From NCBI GenBank assembly GCA_017481495.1, contig JAFUPC010000061.1, positions 1 to 42,157 of the forward strand: a stretch of DNA of 42,157 nt, given 5' to 3'. The translations under genes were made by a program, and so were the position numbers. The stretch comes from Clostridia bacterium (GTDB lineage: Bacteria > Bacillota > Clostridia > Oscillospirales > CAG-272). Shown here piece after piece: positions 26,144-34,595 of the stretch (the stretch's first letter is position 1; every line of letters starts with the position of its first letter). The notes beneath the pieces are model-generated. The model saw only the letters and a program-made list of their open reading frames with translations, was not told where the DNA came from and made no database searches.

Positions 26144-26676
26144 CTTCTTCGTTTGGACGACTTCCGTCCCTCGGTGTATTTTTTCAAATCAGACATCTTG
26201 TCGTCGCTGATGTTCTTAAAGCGGCTCATCATGTCCTCAAAGCTGTCGGCTGAACCGTTCCCGCCGGCGGACGTTTCCCGTTCTCTTCGCACATACGGAA
26301 CAAATTCTGCCGGTGCATCCATCGTCACACCGGTAGGGGTGGATGCGATGCGCTGTCGGCGGGCGGCGTCGCGCGCTTCTTTTTCGGCGATCCGCTGTGC
26401 CTCAGCCGCTGCTTTTTCCGCGGCGATCTCCTCTTCCGTCATCGCCTGCCGCACGGAGAGGGAGATCCGTCCCCGCTCGTCGATCGAGATGACCTTGACA
26501 CGCAGAGTGTCCCCCGGTTTTACGACCGCATTGATGTCCTTTATGAACTGCGTGGAAAGCTCCGAGATATGTACCATCCCGGAACCGCCCACATCTCCTC
26601 CGAGCGCAACAAACACGCCGTAAGCCATCACGCGCGTGACCTTGCCCTCCAGAACCGTTCCGATTTCCAGCTGCAT
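26140..26676 (-). CDS. yabR: S1 RNA-binding domain protein (YabR/GSP13-like)
   Basis: A 178-residue protein. One S1 domain fills residues 1-75 (LEIGTVLEGKVTRVMAYGVFVAL, MVHISELS, VKVISIDERGRISLS). It is followed by a charged helix (EEIAAEKAAAEAQRIAEKEARD) and a low-complexity tail ending KSSKRRR. YabR-type proteins bind RNA and associate with ribosomes; the B. subtilis gene lies directly after divIC, exactly as here. The extra C-terminal tail is longer than in B. subtilis. AAGGAGAATCT precedes the ATG, 33 bp after divIC. The stop overlaps the next gene by four bases. Confidence 0.88.
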   Translation of the reverse strand: MQLEIGTVLEGKVTRVMAYGVFVALGGDVGGSGMVHISELSTQFIKDINAVVKPGDTLRVKVISIDERGRISLSVRQAMTEEEIAAEKAAAEAQRIAEKEARDAARRQRIASTPTGVTMDAPAEFVPYVRRERETSAGGNGSADSFEDMMSRFKNISDDKMSDLKKYTEGRKSSKRRR

Positions 26677-26709
26677 AGATTCTCCTTAAAATATTTCCTG
26701 TATAAAAAC

Positions 26710-27009
26710 TCAATTCGACAAATCGTTATAAAAAACAATATCGTCCGGCATACTGTAATTCAGCTTGCTTTTCGCAATTTTGCGGATGTAGGTATAGTCG
26801 ATGGGCGTGTCAAGCTCCTCGTTGAGTGCTTCGATCTGCGCCTCGTAATACGCAATCTGCGCCTCCGTTGCCGCAATTTCTTCCTTGTAGTCACTGATCT
26901 GTGACATCATCCGGAAGATGGTGATGCCGCAGAATCCGAGGAAGACGAAAAACGCGATGCGGGTGAAAAAGCTCACCTTTTTCTGCGGTGCTTTTTTTTC
27001 TTTTGCCAT
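26710..27009 (-). CDS. divIC: Septum formation initiator DivIC/FtsB-like
   Basis: A 99-residue bitopic division protein: a short basic cytoplasmic tail (AKEKKAPQKK), one membrane segment (FTRIAFFVFLGFCGITIF, about 15-32) and an extracytoplasmic coiled coil (EEIAATEAQIAYYEAQIEALNEEL, about 43-66), then a conserved YIRKIAKSKLNYSMPDDIVF end. DivIC works with FtsL and DivIB in the divisome. The ATG follows AAAAAGGCTAT. Its first 119 bases overlap the end of the yabQ reading frame in another frame, an unusually long overlap. The cluster order yabP-yabQ-divIC-S1 matches Bacillus and clostridia. Confidence 0.92.
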   Translation of the reverse strand: MAKEKKAPQKKVSFFTRIAFFVFLGFCGITIFRMMSQISDYKEEIAATEAQIAYYEAQIEALNEELDTPIDYTYIRKIAKSKLNYSMPDDIVFYNDLSN

Positions 27010-27772
27010 ATAGCCTTTTTCTCTTTCCCTGTTCTTTTTCTTTGTTCTTTTTTCCTGTTTTTTTCTGTTGTTTCAACATCCTGCGGGACTCCCGGCGCAA
27101 TCGCCGCCGCTCTTTTCTGTGCTCCGACACCACAGCACATCTGCCGCGGATACCGCACAGCATCCGGTACAAAAGCCGCAGAACCGGAAATAGGATCCGG
27201 TTGTAAAAAACGATGATGACCGCGCGTAAAAATGCCAGCAGAAATGCACATCCCCGCATGACCGCGCGCCCGACCGTGTGATAATAGGCGAAAAATCCGA
27301 CGGCGCACGCAAGCACCGTATACCAGCGCAGAACCCCTGTATCTCTGTGATATAGAAACACCGCGAACACGCACGCCGCAAGCACGGCATACAGAATATC
27401 AAGGATAAACTGCACAAGCCGTCCCGGAAGATGTCCGCGTTTGGCTTTTGGATGCCTGTCCGGACACGGCACTTCCCCGCTGGTACAATCAATCCGCCGC
27501 CGCGTGATGCGCCGCAGAGCCGTTGTCTTATCAGAGACGTGTTCCTCTGTCCTGATTCCCAGTGCCGTGCGCAGAATGCGGAAGCCGTCATATAAAATCC
27601 CCAGAAAAATGCCGCACAGCACCGCCCGCGGAATAACGGAAGCATCTCCGGCGGCAGTTGCTTCCACAAGCAGACCCGGCTCGCCTGCCTCCGTTGTGAC
27701 AGTCCTGGCTGTCATTGCCGTCACGGCAAACGCATAAAAATCCCGTCCGCCGCTCATCCCGTCCCGGCTCAT
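26891..27772 (-). CDS. yabQ: Spore cortex biosynthesis protein YabQ
   Basis: A 293-residue membrane protein needed for cortex formation in sporulating Firmicutes. The family core is AVLCGIFLGILYDGFRILRTALG (about 48-70), followed by two or three more hydrophobic stretches (VQFILDILYAVLAACVFAVFLY; WYTVLACAVGFFAYYHTVGRAVM). After about residue 220 the protein becomes very Lys/Arg-rich (KKTGKKNKEKEQGKRKRLYGKRKK). It then continues through 119 bases that also encode the start of divIC, so the C-terminus is longer than usual. The poly-A coding tract contains the heptamer A AAA AAG in phase. The start is the ATG at 27770-27772, which overlaps the yabP stop (ATGA). A start five codons later is possible. 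Confidence 0.82.
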   Translation of the reverse strand: MSRDGMSGGRDFYAFAVTAMTARTVTTEAGEPGLLVEATAAGDASVIPRAVLCGIFLGILYDGFRILRTALGIRTEEHVSDKTTALRRITRRRIDCTSGEVPCPDRHPKAKRGHLPGRLVQFILDILYAVLAACVFAVFLYHRDTGVLRWYTVLACAVGFFAYYHTVGRAVMRGCAFLLAFLRAVIIVFYNRILFPVLRLLYRMLCGIRGRCAVVSEHRKERRRLRRESRRMLKQQKKTGKKNKEKEQGKRKRLYGKRKKSTAEKGELFHPHRVFRLPRILRHHHLPDDVTDQ

Positions 27773-28053
27773 CTGAACAGACGGGCAAAGAACCCGCCGT
27801 TTCCGCTCCCGGCTTTGGTATCCTCTGTGTACCAGAGCGCGGAAACGGTACCGCACAGCGACAGCTCCCCCGTTTCCAGCGTCAGGTGCTTTACATGAAG
27901 ACCGTCGCCCTCGATGCTCAGTATCCCCCGTGATGTCCGGACGGTCACGGTGTGCTCATCGTAATTATCCACATCGAGCACCCCGGTCAGAAACAGGTCG
28001 CTCCGGTCGTCAAGTGACAGCGTGTGCTTTATGTTGTCCGCGTAGTCTGCCAT
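27769..28053 (-). CDS. yabP: Sporulation protein YabP
   Basis: A 94-residue protein with the YabP/YqfC fold: HTLSLDDRSDLFLTGVLDVDNYDEHTVTVRTSRGILSIEGDGLHVKHLTLETGELSLCGTVSALWY is the whole domain in consecutive segments (the quoted parts each match LtG-V..V..Yde..v.v.T..G.L.I.G..Lhv..L.leeGel.v.G.i..l.Y). YabP works with YabQ in cortex assembly. The ATG at 28051-28053 is chosen over an upstream GTG because GGGAGAGAGGG lies just before it. The stop is shared with the yabQ start, indicating coupling. sigma-E control is expected from the family, but I did not find clear boxes. Confidence 0.88.
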   Translation of the reverse strand: MADYADNIKHTLSLDDRSDLFLTGVLDVDNYDEHTVTVRTSRGILSIEGDGLHVKHLTLETGELSLCGTVSALWYTEDTKAGSGNGGFFARLFR

Positions 28054-28134
28054 CTGCCAATCCCTCTCTCCCACATAGGTTCGTTTCCTGAAACCATTTT
28101 ATGCGGGATGCAGACGATTCAGAACGGGGCAGAA

Positions 28135-28380
28135 TCAGCCCTCGATCACCTGATACAGTGACGAAGCGTCCGCCTTGCCGACATTGTCCTTGACATCCAG
28201 GACTTCAATTTTCAGCGTTTTTTCGCCGAATGTGATTTCGAGAATGTCGCCCGCCTTGACATCGTAGGATGCTTTGGCGCGGCGGCCGTTCACCGTCACA
28301 TGATCCGCATCACAGGCATCGTTTGCGACCGTGCGCCGCTTGATGATGCGGGATACTTTCAGATATTTGTCAAGTCTCAT
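28135..28380 (-). CDS. rqcP: S4-domain RNA-binding protein RqcP (YabO/HslR-like)
   Basis: An 81-residue protein made of a single S4 domain: MRLDKYLKVSRIIKRRTVAN at the start, then VTVNGRRAKASYDVKAGDIL. It matches YabO of B. subtilis, named RqcP, which works with RqcH to add alanine tails to stalled nascent chains on 50S subunits. The start ATG (28378-28380) has GGAG 5 bases upstream. The longer upstream frame runs back through the hup terminator and into hup and is rejected. It follows hup across a terminator and precedes yabP by about 80 bp, which is the standard order. Confidence 0.9.
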   Translation of the reverse strand: MRLDKYLKVSRIIKRRTVANDACDADHVTVNGRRAKASYDVKAGDILEITFGEKTLKIEVLDVKDNVGKADASSLYQVIEG

Positions 28381-28392
28381 AATTTCTCCGTG

Positions 28393-28436
28393 TTTTAAGA
28401 AAACCGCACCCGAAGCGTATGACCGGGGTGCGGTTT
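28393..28436 (-). terminator. Terminator or attenuator between hup and rqcP
   Basis: An 11-bp perfect stem, AAACCGCACCC (28401-28411) with GGGTGCGGTTT (28426-28436), is followed on the minus strand by TTCTTAAAAC. It ends most hup transcripts before rqcP. Confidence 0.8.
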
Positions 28437-28456
28437 CTCCTGTGTAAAAAATAACC

Positions 28457-28732
28457 TTATTTGTTGACCGATTCTTTGAGTGCCTTACCGGCGGTGAATG
28501 CCGGGTGTCTGGAAGCGGGAATCTCGATGGCTTCCTTGGTGGCGGGATTGCGGCCGACACGCGCGGCGCGTTCCTTGGTCTCAAAGGTACCGAAGCCGAC
28601 GAGCTGAACCTTTTCGCCCGCGACCATGGCTTCTTCAACCGTTGCGAGAAATGCGTTGACAGCCGTCTCGGCGTCCTTCTTCTTCATACCGGTCTTCTGT
28701 GCGACCGCGTCAATAACCTGTGACTTGTTCAT
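28457..28732 (-). CDS. hup: DNA-binding protein HU
   Basis: A 91-residue HU protein: MNKSQVIDAVAQKTGMKKKD helices, VQLVGFGTFETKERAAR with the GFG turn, and the DNA-gripping arm GRNPATKEAIEIPASRHPAF (RNP at its tip). HU bends DNA and compacts the nucleoid as a homodimer. Length is normal. Its promoter is at 28786-28814 and a terminator follows at 28393-28436, so it is mainly monocistronic. GAAAGG lies about 12 bases before the ATG. Confidence 0.98.
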   Translation of the reverse strand: MNKSQVIDAVAQKTGMKKKDAETAVNAFLATVEEAMVAGEKVQLVGFGTFETKERAARVGRNPATKEAIEIPASRHPAFTAGKALKESVNK

Positions 28733-28785
28733 AATGTATTTAACCTTTCTTTATCAAAAAATCAGATATTGTAAACTGCAATAAT

Positions 28786-28814
28786 AGTATACCATTTCCT
28801 GCCGATTTTATCAA
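28786..28814 (-). promoter_or_regulatory. Sigma-A promoter of hup
   Basis: TTGATA (28809-28814) and TATACT (28786-28791) on the minus strand are separated by 17 bp. The expected start is near 28779. Confidence 0.85.
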
Positions 28815-28856
28815 GGGTTTTTCGGAAATTTTTCTGTTTTTTTTCGTAGAAAATCG

Positions 28857-31800
28857 TCAGAACAGCGCGATCTGGTCGGTTTCACTCATTCCGGCAAGCA
28901 CGCCGCAGTTCTCAAGGATCTCCATGACGGATTTCGACAGCTGTGCGCGTTCCTGCAATTCGGATTTGGAATAAATTTCGCCCTCGTCGCGTACCCGCAC
29001 AATCTTCTCGGCGGCGGACAGTCTGAGTCCCGACATCGCCGTGAACGGCATCCGGATTTTCCCGTCCTCCGGCAGAAACGCCTTGGCGTCCGACTTGTAG
29101 AGATCGGGCGGCAGATACCGGATGTCCCGCGCCATGCTTTCCATGACGATCTTCAGTGCATCCTCGACGTCGGCTTCCTTCTGGGTCGCTTCGTTGCCCT
29201 TTTCGCGGATTTCGTTGATCTTCGCAATGACCCCCGACCGTCCGCGCAGGACGATTTCCCCGTCAAAGCCGTCGGGCGCCGCCGTGAAGTACGCCGCGTA
29301 AAATTCCAGAGGCTTGTGTACCTTGTACCACGCAAACTGGATTGCCTGCATGACATACGCCGCCGCGTGGGCTTTGGGGAACATATACTTGATCTTCTTG
29401 CAGGAGGCAATGTACCAGTCGGGAATGTTCTGCTCCTTCATCGCCGCTTCCATTTCCGGGGTCAGACCTTTGCCCTTGCGCACGGATTCCATCGTTTTGA
29501 ACGCCATCGACTTTTCCACGCCGTGATACGACAGATACAGCATGATGGAGTCGCGCGTTCCGATGACCTCGGAAATCGTGCAGGTGCCATTGCGGATGAG
29601 TTCCTGCGCGTTGCCCAGCCACACGTCCGTGCCGTGGGAAAGGCCGGAGATCTGCAAAAGGTCGGAGAAGTTCTGCGGCTTCGCTTCCTTTAACATTCCC
29701 TGCGCAAACGGTGTGCCGAATTCCGGCAGACCCCAGGTGCCGAGTTCACATCCCATGATGTCCTCCGGCTTGATGCCCAGCGGCTTGCACGTTAAGAACA
29801 GATCGTACACCGCGCGGTCGGAGGTATCGACCTCGGCGGCGGGAATTCCCGTGTACCGTTCCAGAATTTTCAGCTTCGTCGGCATATCGTGTCCGAGCTC
29901 GTCCAGTTTCAGGATCGTGTCGTGCAGGTAGGTGAACTGGAAGTGCGTTGTGATGATGTCGGAATCGGGTGCGTCCGCGGGATGCTGGATGGGCGTGAAA
30001 TCGTAGACATCGTATTCGCGCGGCACAACGATGATGCCGCCGGGATGCTGTCCCGTCGTGCGCTTGATGCCGACCATGTTGTTGATGAGACGGTCGATTT
30101 CCGCTTTGTTCAGCTTGACATTGTGCTCCTCGGTGTATTTGGCGATGTAGCCGAACGCCGTTTTCGATGCAAGAGAACCGGTCGTTCCCGCGCGGAACAC
30201 GTTTTCTTTGCCGAACAGCTCCGCCGTATACTTATGCACCTTGCCCTGCACGTCACCGGAGAAGTTCAGGTCAATATCGGGCGACTTGTCGCCGTAGAAT
30301 CCAAGGAACGTCTCAAACGGAATGTCGTGTCCATCGCGGATCATGTCAATACCGCACCTGGGACAGACCTTCGGCGGCAGGTCGTAGCCGGAACCGTAAG
30401 AACCGTCCAGAATAAATTCGGAGTGCCTGCACTTTTCGCACCGGTAATGCGGCGGGAGCGGATTGACCTCCGAGATGCCGGACATCGATGCGACGAACGA
30501 CGACCCGACCGAGCCGCGTGAGCCGACCATATATCCAAGAGAATTGGAATATGCGACCAGCTTCTGCGCGATCATGTAAAGAACGGCAAAGCCGTGCTTG
30601 ATGATGGAGGTCAGCTCACGCTCCAGCCGTTCTGACACGACCTCGGGCAGGTCGTCGGAGTACCATTCCCGCGCCTTTTCCCAGCACAGCCGCTGCAGCT
30701 CTTCCTCCGCACCGTCGAGGTTCGGAGTATATGTTCCCTCCGGGATGGGGCGGATCTTTTCGATCATGTCCGCAATTTTATTCGTGTTGGTAACAACCAC
30801 CTCATACGCTTTTTCTTTGCCGAGATAGTCAAATTCGCGGAGCATTTCTTCCGTTGTGCGGAAATACAGCCCGATGTCGCGGTCGGCATCGGAAAACTTC
30901 ATCCCCGCCATCAGAATTTTGCGCACGATCTCATCGTGCCGTTCCATGAAATGCGCATCACACGTTGCAACGACGGGAATCCCCAGTTCGTCGCCGAGCG
31001 CCACAATACGGCGGTTCAGGTTTTTCAATCCTTCTTCGTCCGCGACCGTTCCGTCGGCGATGAGGAATCCGTTGTTGCACAGGGGCTGAATTTCCAGATA
31101 ATCGTAGAATTTTGCGATCTCCTTGATCTCCGCCTCCGGCTTGTTTTCCAGAATCGCGCGGAACAGCTCTCCCGCCTCGCACGCAGAACCCAGAATCAGT
31201 CCCTCGCGGTGCTGGTTCAACAGGGACTTCGGGATACGCGGATGCTTTTTGTAGTATTGCAGGTAGGAGGACGAGATGAGCTTGTAGAGATTTTTCAGAC
31301 CCACCAGATTTTTGACCAATATGATCTGGTGATACGATTTTAGTTTCAGGGGGTCGGCTTTTTCGCTCATCGCCTGCCGCATCTGCTCATAGGTCTCCAC
31401 GCCCTCGCGGTGAATCTTGTCCACCATGCAGAAATAGATGCGTGCAAGCATCTCCGCGTCGTCCGATGCCCGGTGATGGTTGAAGTCGCCCAGCCCGTAA
31501 TATTCGGCAACGATGTTCAGCTTGTGCTTTTTCAGGTCGGGATTGACATACCGGCTCATCGACACCGTGTCAAGATACGGGTTTTCAAACGGCAGACCGC
31601 ATTCCTCCGCCGCGCGGCGGATAAATCCGACGTCGAACCCCGCGTTGTGCGCAATCAAAAGCTTTTCCCCGCCGCCGATGAACGCAAAGAACGCCTCCAG
31701 CGCTTCCTTTACTTTGGGCGCGCCGGCAACCATACTGTCGGTGATGCCGGTGAGGTTCGTAATCTCCGCCGGAATGGGACGTTCGGGGTCAACGAACGTG

Positions 31801-33305
31801 TTGAACCGGTCGAGAATTTCGCCGTTTTGAATGCGGACCGCACCGATTTCGGTGATGCGATCGTTTAAGTTCGACAGACCCGTCGTTTCGATGTCGAAGA
31901 CGATGGATTCATCCTCAAACCGCCCGTCCCCGGCACCGTACAGCGCGCGCGCCGTATCGTCCACGAAATACGCTTCCATGCCGTAGATGACTTTCAGATC
32001 GGTCTTTTCGGCGGCAAGCATCATTTCGGGGAACGCCTGCACGTTGCCGTGGTCGGTGACAGCGACCGCGGGCATTCCGAAGCGGAGCGCGGTCTTGACG
32101 AGAATATCCGGCGGAATCGTTGCATCCATGGACGACATATTGGTGTGGCAATGCAGCTCCACGCGCTTTTCGGGGGCATCGTCCATGCGCTCGCGGTACT
32201 TGATCTTCATGATGTCGTTCGGGGTCATGGCAAGCTCGCCGTCGAACTTGTCCGTGCGCAGATTGCCCCGGACGGCAAGCGCGATGTTGTAATAAAAGAC
32301 CTCCGCCGTGCCGCGCTTGACTTTCTTTTTCTTTTCGGTCAGGGCTTTCAGAAGCGGCGACGCTTCCTCAACGGGCAGAACCAGCTTCATCGACAAGGAC
32401 GAGTCCATGTCGGAGAGAAACAGCGTGATGATGGACTTGTCGCCGTTCCGTGTTTCCTTGCTTTCCACGCCGGTCAGCATACCGAGAATCTGCACGCTGC
32501 GCTTCTGCTGTACGCAATTGCGGATGGGAAGGATGTTCTCGATGAGAAACGGTTCCCCGAAAACGCATTCCGGCTCAGAAATGTCAAACGTCATATTGCC
32601 GACCCGCCAGATACTTTCCTCTGGGTGGTCAAAGATCAAATCGTGCGTGTCCAAAGTGTTTACATTCGGGAGGACCGGATGCAGTGCCGCTTCCGCTTCT
32701 TCCTCGGCAAGACGCTGTTTCTGCGCCTCCTGGGCACGCTGTTCGTTTTCGCGCGCAAGGGTGCGGATGTACTCGGCGTTCGCACGTTCAAATTCGGCAT
32801 AATCCGTCGGCGCATCGTCGGAGCGGTGGACTTCCACACGCAGAGAAACGCCGAATTCCCGCCGCACAATGTCTTCAAGGATGTGCGGTGTCTGCGCCCG
32901 GTCGACAAGCTCGATGCCCCCGTCGGAGAACGGAATCTCGATGACCATATGCTCCCTGTCCAATTCCTTTAAGGTATACCGGTCAAAAAATCCGCGCGAG
33001 ACCGCGCCCACGCGCATCAGCTCGATGATCAGTTCCGGCACATACTCCCGTGTCAGATACGATGCGTCGTAGATGGGATACAGCCGCACCCCGTTGATGC
33101 CGTGCGCCAGACGGATCTCTTCTTCCACGCGGTAGAGCTCCCGCTTTTTGATGGGTGCGGGAAAATGCGCGAGAACCTCGACCAGCTTGTTTTCGCGGTC
33201 AACACGGACTTTATAGTCATAAGCCGAGAGCAGCAGCGCGCGCGCATCGTCTCCCGGCCGATATTTGTTGAAAATCTGAAGAAGTGTCCGTTGCATCTCG
33301 GACAT
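28857..33305 (-). CDS. polC: DNA polymerase III alpha subunit, PolC type
   Basis: A 1482-residue replicase of the Gram-positive PolC class. Order: a N-terminal domain with a Glu/Ala-rich helix (about 185-215), an OB fold (about 240-330), a PHP domain opening RVELHCHTNMSSMDA (about 385), and an inserted DEDD proofreading exonuclease with FDIETTG (about 470) and HNAGFDVGF. The second PHP part follows, then a zinc-binding region with CEKC and CPRCG (about 955-990) and the palm with PDIDLNFSGD (about 1011). The ATG follows AGGTGA, which overlaps the end of ispG 4 bp upstream, so polC is the last gene of the frr-to-polC unit. PolC instead of only DnaE supports a Firmicutes host. No rimP-nusA-infB genes follow; hup does. 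Confidence 0.98.
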   Translation of the reverse strand: MSEMQRTLLQIFNKYRPGDDARALLLSAYDYKVRVDRENKLVEVLAHFPAPIKKRELYRVEEEIRLAHGINGVRLYPIYDASYLTREYVPELIIELMRVGAVSRGFFDRYTLKELDREHMVIEIPFSDGGIELVDRAQTPHILEDIVRREFGVSLRVEVHRSDDAPTDYAEFERANAEYIRTLARENEQRAQEAQKQRLAEEEAEAALHPVLPNVNTLDTHDLIFDHPEESIWRVGNMTFDISEPECVFGEPFLIENILPIRNCVQQKRSVQILGMLTGVESKETRNGDKSIITLFLSDMDSSLSMKLVLPVEEASPLLKALTEKKKKVKRGTAEVFYYNIALAVRGNLRTDKFDGELAMTPNDIMKIKYRERMDDAPEKRVELHCHTNMSSMDATIPPDILVKTALRFGMPAVAVTDHGNVQAFPEMMLAAEKTDLKVIYGMEAYFVDDTARALYGAGDGRFEDESIVFDIETTGLSNLNDRITEIGAVRIQNGEILDRFNTFVDPERPIPAEITNLTGITDSMVAGAPKVKEALEAFFAFIGGGEKLLIAHNAGFDVGFIRRAAEECGLPFENPYLDTVSMSRYVNPDLKKHKLNIVAEYYGLGDFNHHRASDDAEMLARIYFCMVDKIHREGVETYEQMRQAMSEKADPLKLKSYHQIILVKNLVGLKNLYKLISSSYLQYYKKHPRIPKSLLNQHREGLILGSACEAGELFRAILENKPEAEIKEIAKFYDYLEIQPLCNNGFLIADGTVADEEGLKNLNRRIVALGDELGIPVVATCDAHFMERHDEIVRKILMAGMKFSDADRDIGLYFRTTEEMLREFDYLGKEKAYEVVVTNTNKIADMIEKIRPIPEGTYTPNLDGAEEELQRLCWEKAREWYSDDLPEVVSERLERELTSIIKHGFAVLYMIAQKLVAYSNSLGYMVGSRGSVGSSFVASMSGISEVNPLPPHYRCEKCRHSEFILDGSYGSGYDLPPKVCPRCGIDMIRDGHDIPFETFLGFYGDKSPDIDLNFSGDVQGKVHKYTAELFGKENVFRAGTTGSLASKTAFGYIAKYTEEHNVKLNKAEIDRLINNMVGIKRTTGQHPGGIIVVPREYDVYDFTPIQHPADAPDSDIITTHFQFTYLHDTILKLDELGHDMPTKLKILERYTGIPAAEVDTSDRAVYDLFLTCKPLGIKPEDIMGCELGTWGLPEFGTPFAQGMLKEAKPQNFSDLLQISGLSHGTDVWLGNAQELIRNGTCTISEVIGTRDSIMLYLSYHGVEKSMAFKTMESVRKGKGLTPEMEAAMKEQNIPDWYIASCKKIKYMFPKAHAAAYVMQAIQFAWYKVHKPLEFYAAYFTAAPDGFDGEIVLRGRSGVIAKINEIREKGNEATQKEADVEDALKIVMESMARDIRYLPPDLYKSDAKAFLPEDGKIRMPFTAMSGLRLSAAEKIVRVRDEGEIYSKSELQERAQLSKSVMEILENCGVLAGMSETDQIALF

Positions 33306-33309
33306 GATT

Positions 33310-34392
33310 TCACCTCATTAATGCATTGATTTCATCGACCAGCGTATCCACCGCCGCTGCCGCGGGAATCTTTTTCACGATCTCCCCGTGCCGGAACAGA
33401 ACCGCTTCGTCCTTTCCGCCCGCGATGCCGATGTCGGCTTCTCTTGCTTCCCCGGGGCCGTTGACGATACAGCCCATCATCGCCACGCGCAGACACCGGT
33501 CTGTCTTCACGTCGCCCTTTGCCACGCGGGACTCAAATTCCTTTACCATGTCGATGAGCGGAATCTGTGTCCGTCCGCAGGTCGGGCAGGAGACCACGTT
33601 GATGCCGGTTTCCTCCAATTCCAGCGCGCGCAGAATATTGTGCGCTTCTTTTACTTCCTCGACCGGGTCTGCGGTCAGCGATACACGGATGGTGTCGCCG
33701 ATGCCGTCACAGAGCAGTGCCCCGATGCCGGCGGCACTTTTGACCGTTCCCATATGCGCCGTTCCCGCTTCGGTCACGCCGAGATGCAGAGGGTAGTCGC
33801 ATTTGTCGGCGAGAATGCGGTTCGCGCGGATCATTTCCCGCACGGTGGAGGCTTTGATGGAGATGACGATGTTGGTAAAATCGAATTTTTCCAGCAGTGC
33901 GGCGTGATACATGGCACTTTCCGCAAGTGCTTCCGCCGTCGGCGCACCGTATTTTGCCAGAATGTGCTTTTCCAAGGAACCCGAATTGACACCGATGCGG
34001 ATGGGCAGACCGTGTTCCCGGCAGGCATTCACGACAGCACGTACCCGGTCGTCGTCGCCGATGTTGCCCGGATTGATGCGGATTTTATCCGCCCCGCACG
34101 CCGCCGCTTCCAGCGCAATGCGGTAGTCAAAATGAATGTCGGCGACAAGAGGTATTGTGACCCCATGTTCTTTCAGAAAAGCAAACGTCTTCGCCGCTTC
34201 CCTGTCCGGTACGGCAAGACGGACGATGTCACATCCGGCATCCACCAGTGCCGTTGTCTGCGCAAGGCAGGCTTCCGCATCGTGTGTATCGGTACACAGC
34301 ATCGACTGCACCGCCACCGGCGCATCTCCACCGATGGATATGTTCCCGATGCGGATGTTTTTGGTTTTTCTGCGGTTGGTATTATATGTCAT
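33310..34392 (-). CDS. ispG: 4-hydroxy-3-methylbut-2-enyl diphosphate synthase (flavodoxin)
   Basis: A 360-residue IspG (GcpE), the iron-sulfur enzyme that converts MEcPP to HMBPP in the MEP isoprenoid pathway. The TIM-barrel part contains VQSMLCTDTHD, RLAVPDREAA, ADIHFDYRIAL and KIRINPGNIG. The [4Fe-4S] ligands are in SCPTCGRT (Cys269, Cys272) and GCIVNGPGEA (Cys308) with its conserved Glu. This is the compact bacterial form without an extra domain. The ATG follows GGAGATAATCT. The gene sits directly after the hairpin-rich gap at 34393-34835, so it may have its own promoter there, but I found no clear one. It is followed by polC after 4 bp. Its pathway partner dxr lies upstream. Confidence 0.97.
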   Translation of the reverse strand: MTYNTNRRKTKNIRIGNISIGGDAPVAVQSMLCTDTHDAEACLAQTTALVDAGCDIVRLAVPDREAAKTFAFLKEHGVTIPLVADIHFDYRIALEAAACGADKIRINPGNIGDDDRVRAVVNACREHGLPIRIGVNSGSLEKHILAKYGAPTAEALAESAMYHAALLEKFDFTNIVISIKASTVREMIRANRILADKCDYPLHLGVTEAGTAHMGTVKSAAGIGALLCDGIGDTIRVSLTADPVEEVKEAHNILRALELEETGINVVSCPTCGRTQIPLIDMVKEFESRVAKGDVKTDRCLRVAMMGCIVNGPGEAREADIGIAGGKDEAVLFRHGEIVKKIPAAAAVDTLVDEINALMR

Positions 34393-34413
34393 AGATTATC
34401 TCCGTTTTCACAC

Positions 34414-34489
34414 TTTGCATACCTCCGGTATGCAAAACTTCACTGGCGCCACAGCGCCAACTTCACTTGCCCGCAAGGGCAAACTTCAC
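34414..34489. repeat. Array of three hairpins with identical 7-nt linkers
   Basis: Three different perfect hairpins are each followed by ACTTCAC: stem TTTGCATACC/GGTATGCAAA (34414-34436), linker 34437-34443; stem TGGCGC/GCGCCA, loop CACA (34444-34459), linker 34460-34466; stem TTGCCC/GGGCAA, loop GCAA (34467-34482), linker 34483-34489. The linkers recur at exactly 23-nt intervals. On the transcribed minus strand the linker reads GTGAAGT. Stem sequences differ, so the unit is conserved as structure plus linker rather than as sequence. Confidence 0.75.
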
Positions 34490-34525
34490 ATCGTTCTCTG
34501 TTCCACCGTTGCACACTTCTTCACG

Positions 34526-34549
34526 TTTTCACCTTTTCACCTTTTCGCC
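34526..34549. repeat. Tandem octamer TTTTCACC x3
   Basis: TTTTCACC, TTTTCACC and TTTTCGCC stand head to tail (34526-34549). On the minus strand this reads GGTGAAAA repeated. The TTCAC core matches that of the linkers in the neighbouring hairpin array. Confidence 0.7.
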
Positions 34550-34595
34550 GCTTCTCATATTACAAACGCCCCAAAGAACGGTACACCTCGTATCG

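Noticed and set aside
28381..28638. Extended 167-residue form of RqcP
   Set aside because: The upstream part reads through the hup terminator and into hup, while the ATG at 28380 has a perfect ribosome site and begins the S4 domain.
34414..34489. CRISPR array
   Set aside because: Repeats are only 7 nt and the intervening units are perfect hairpins of 16-23 nt; no cas genes are present.
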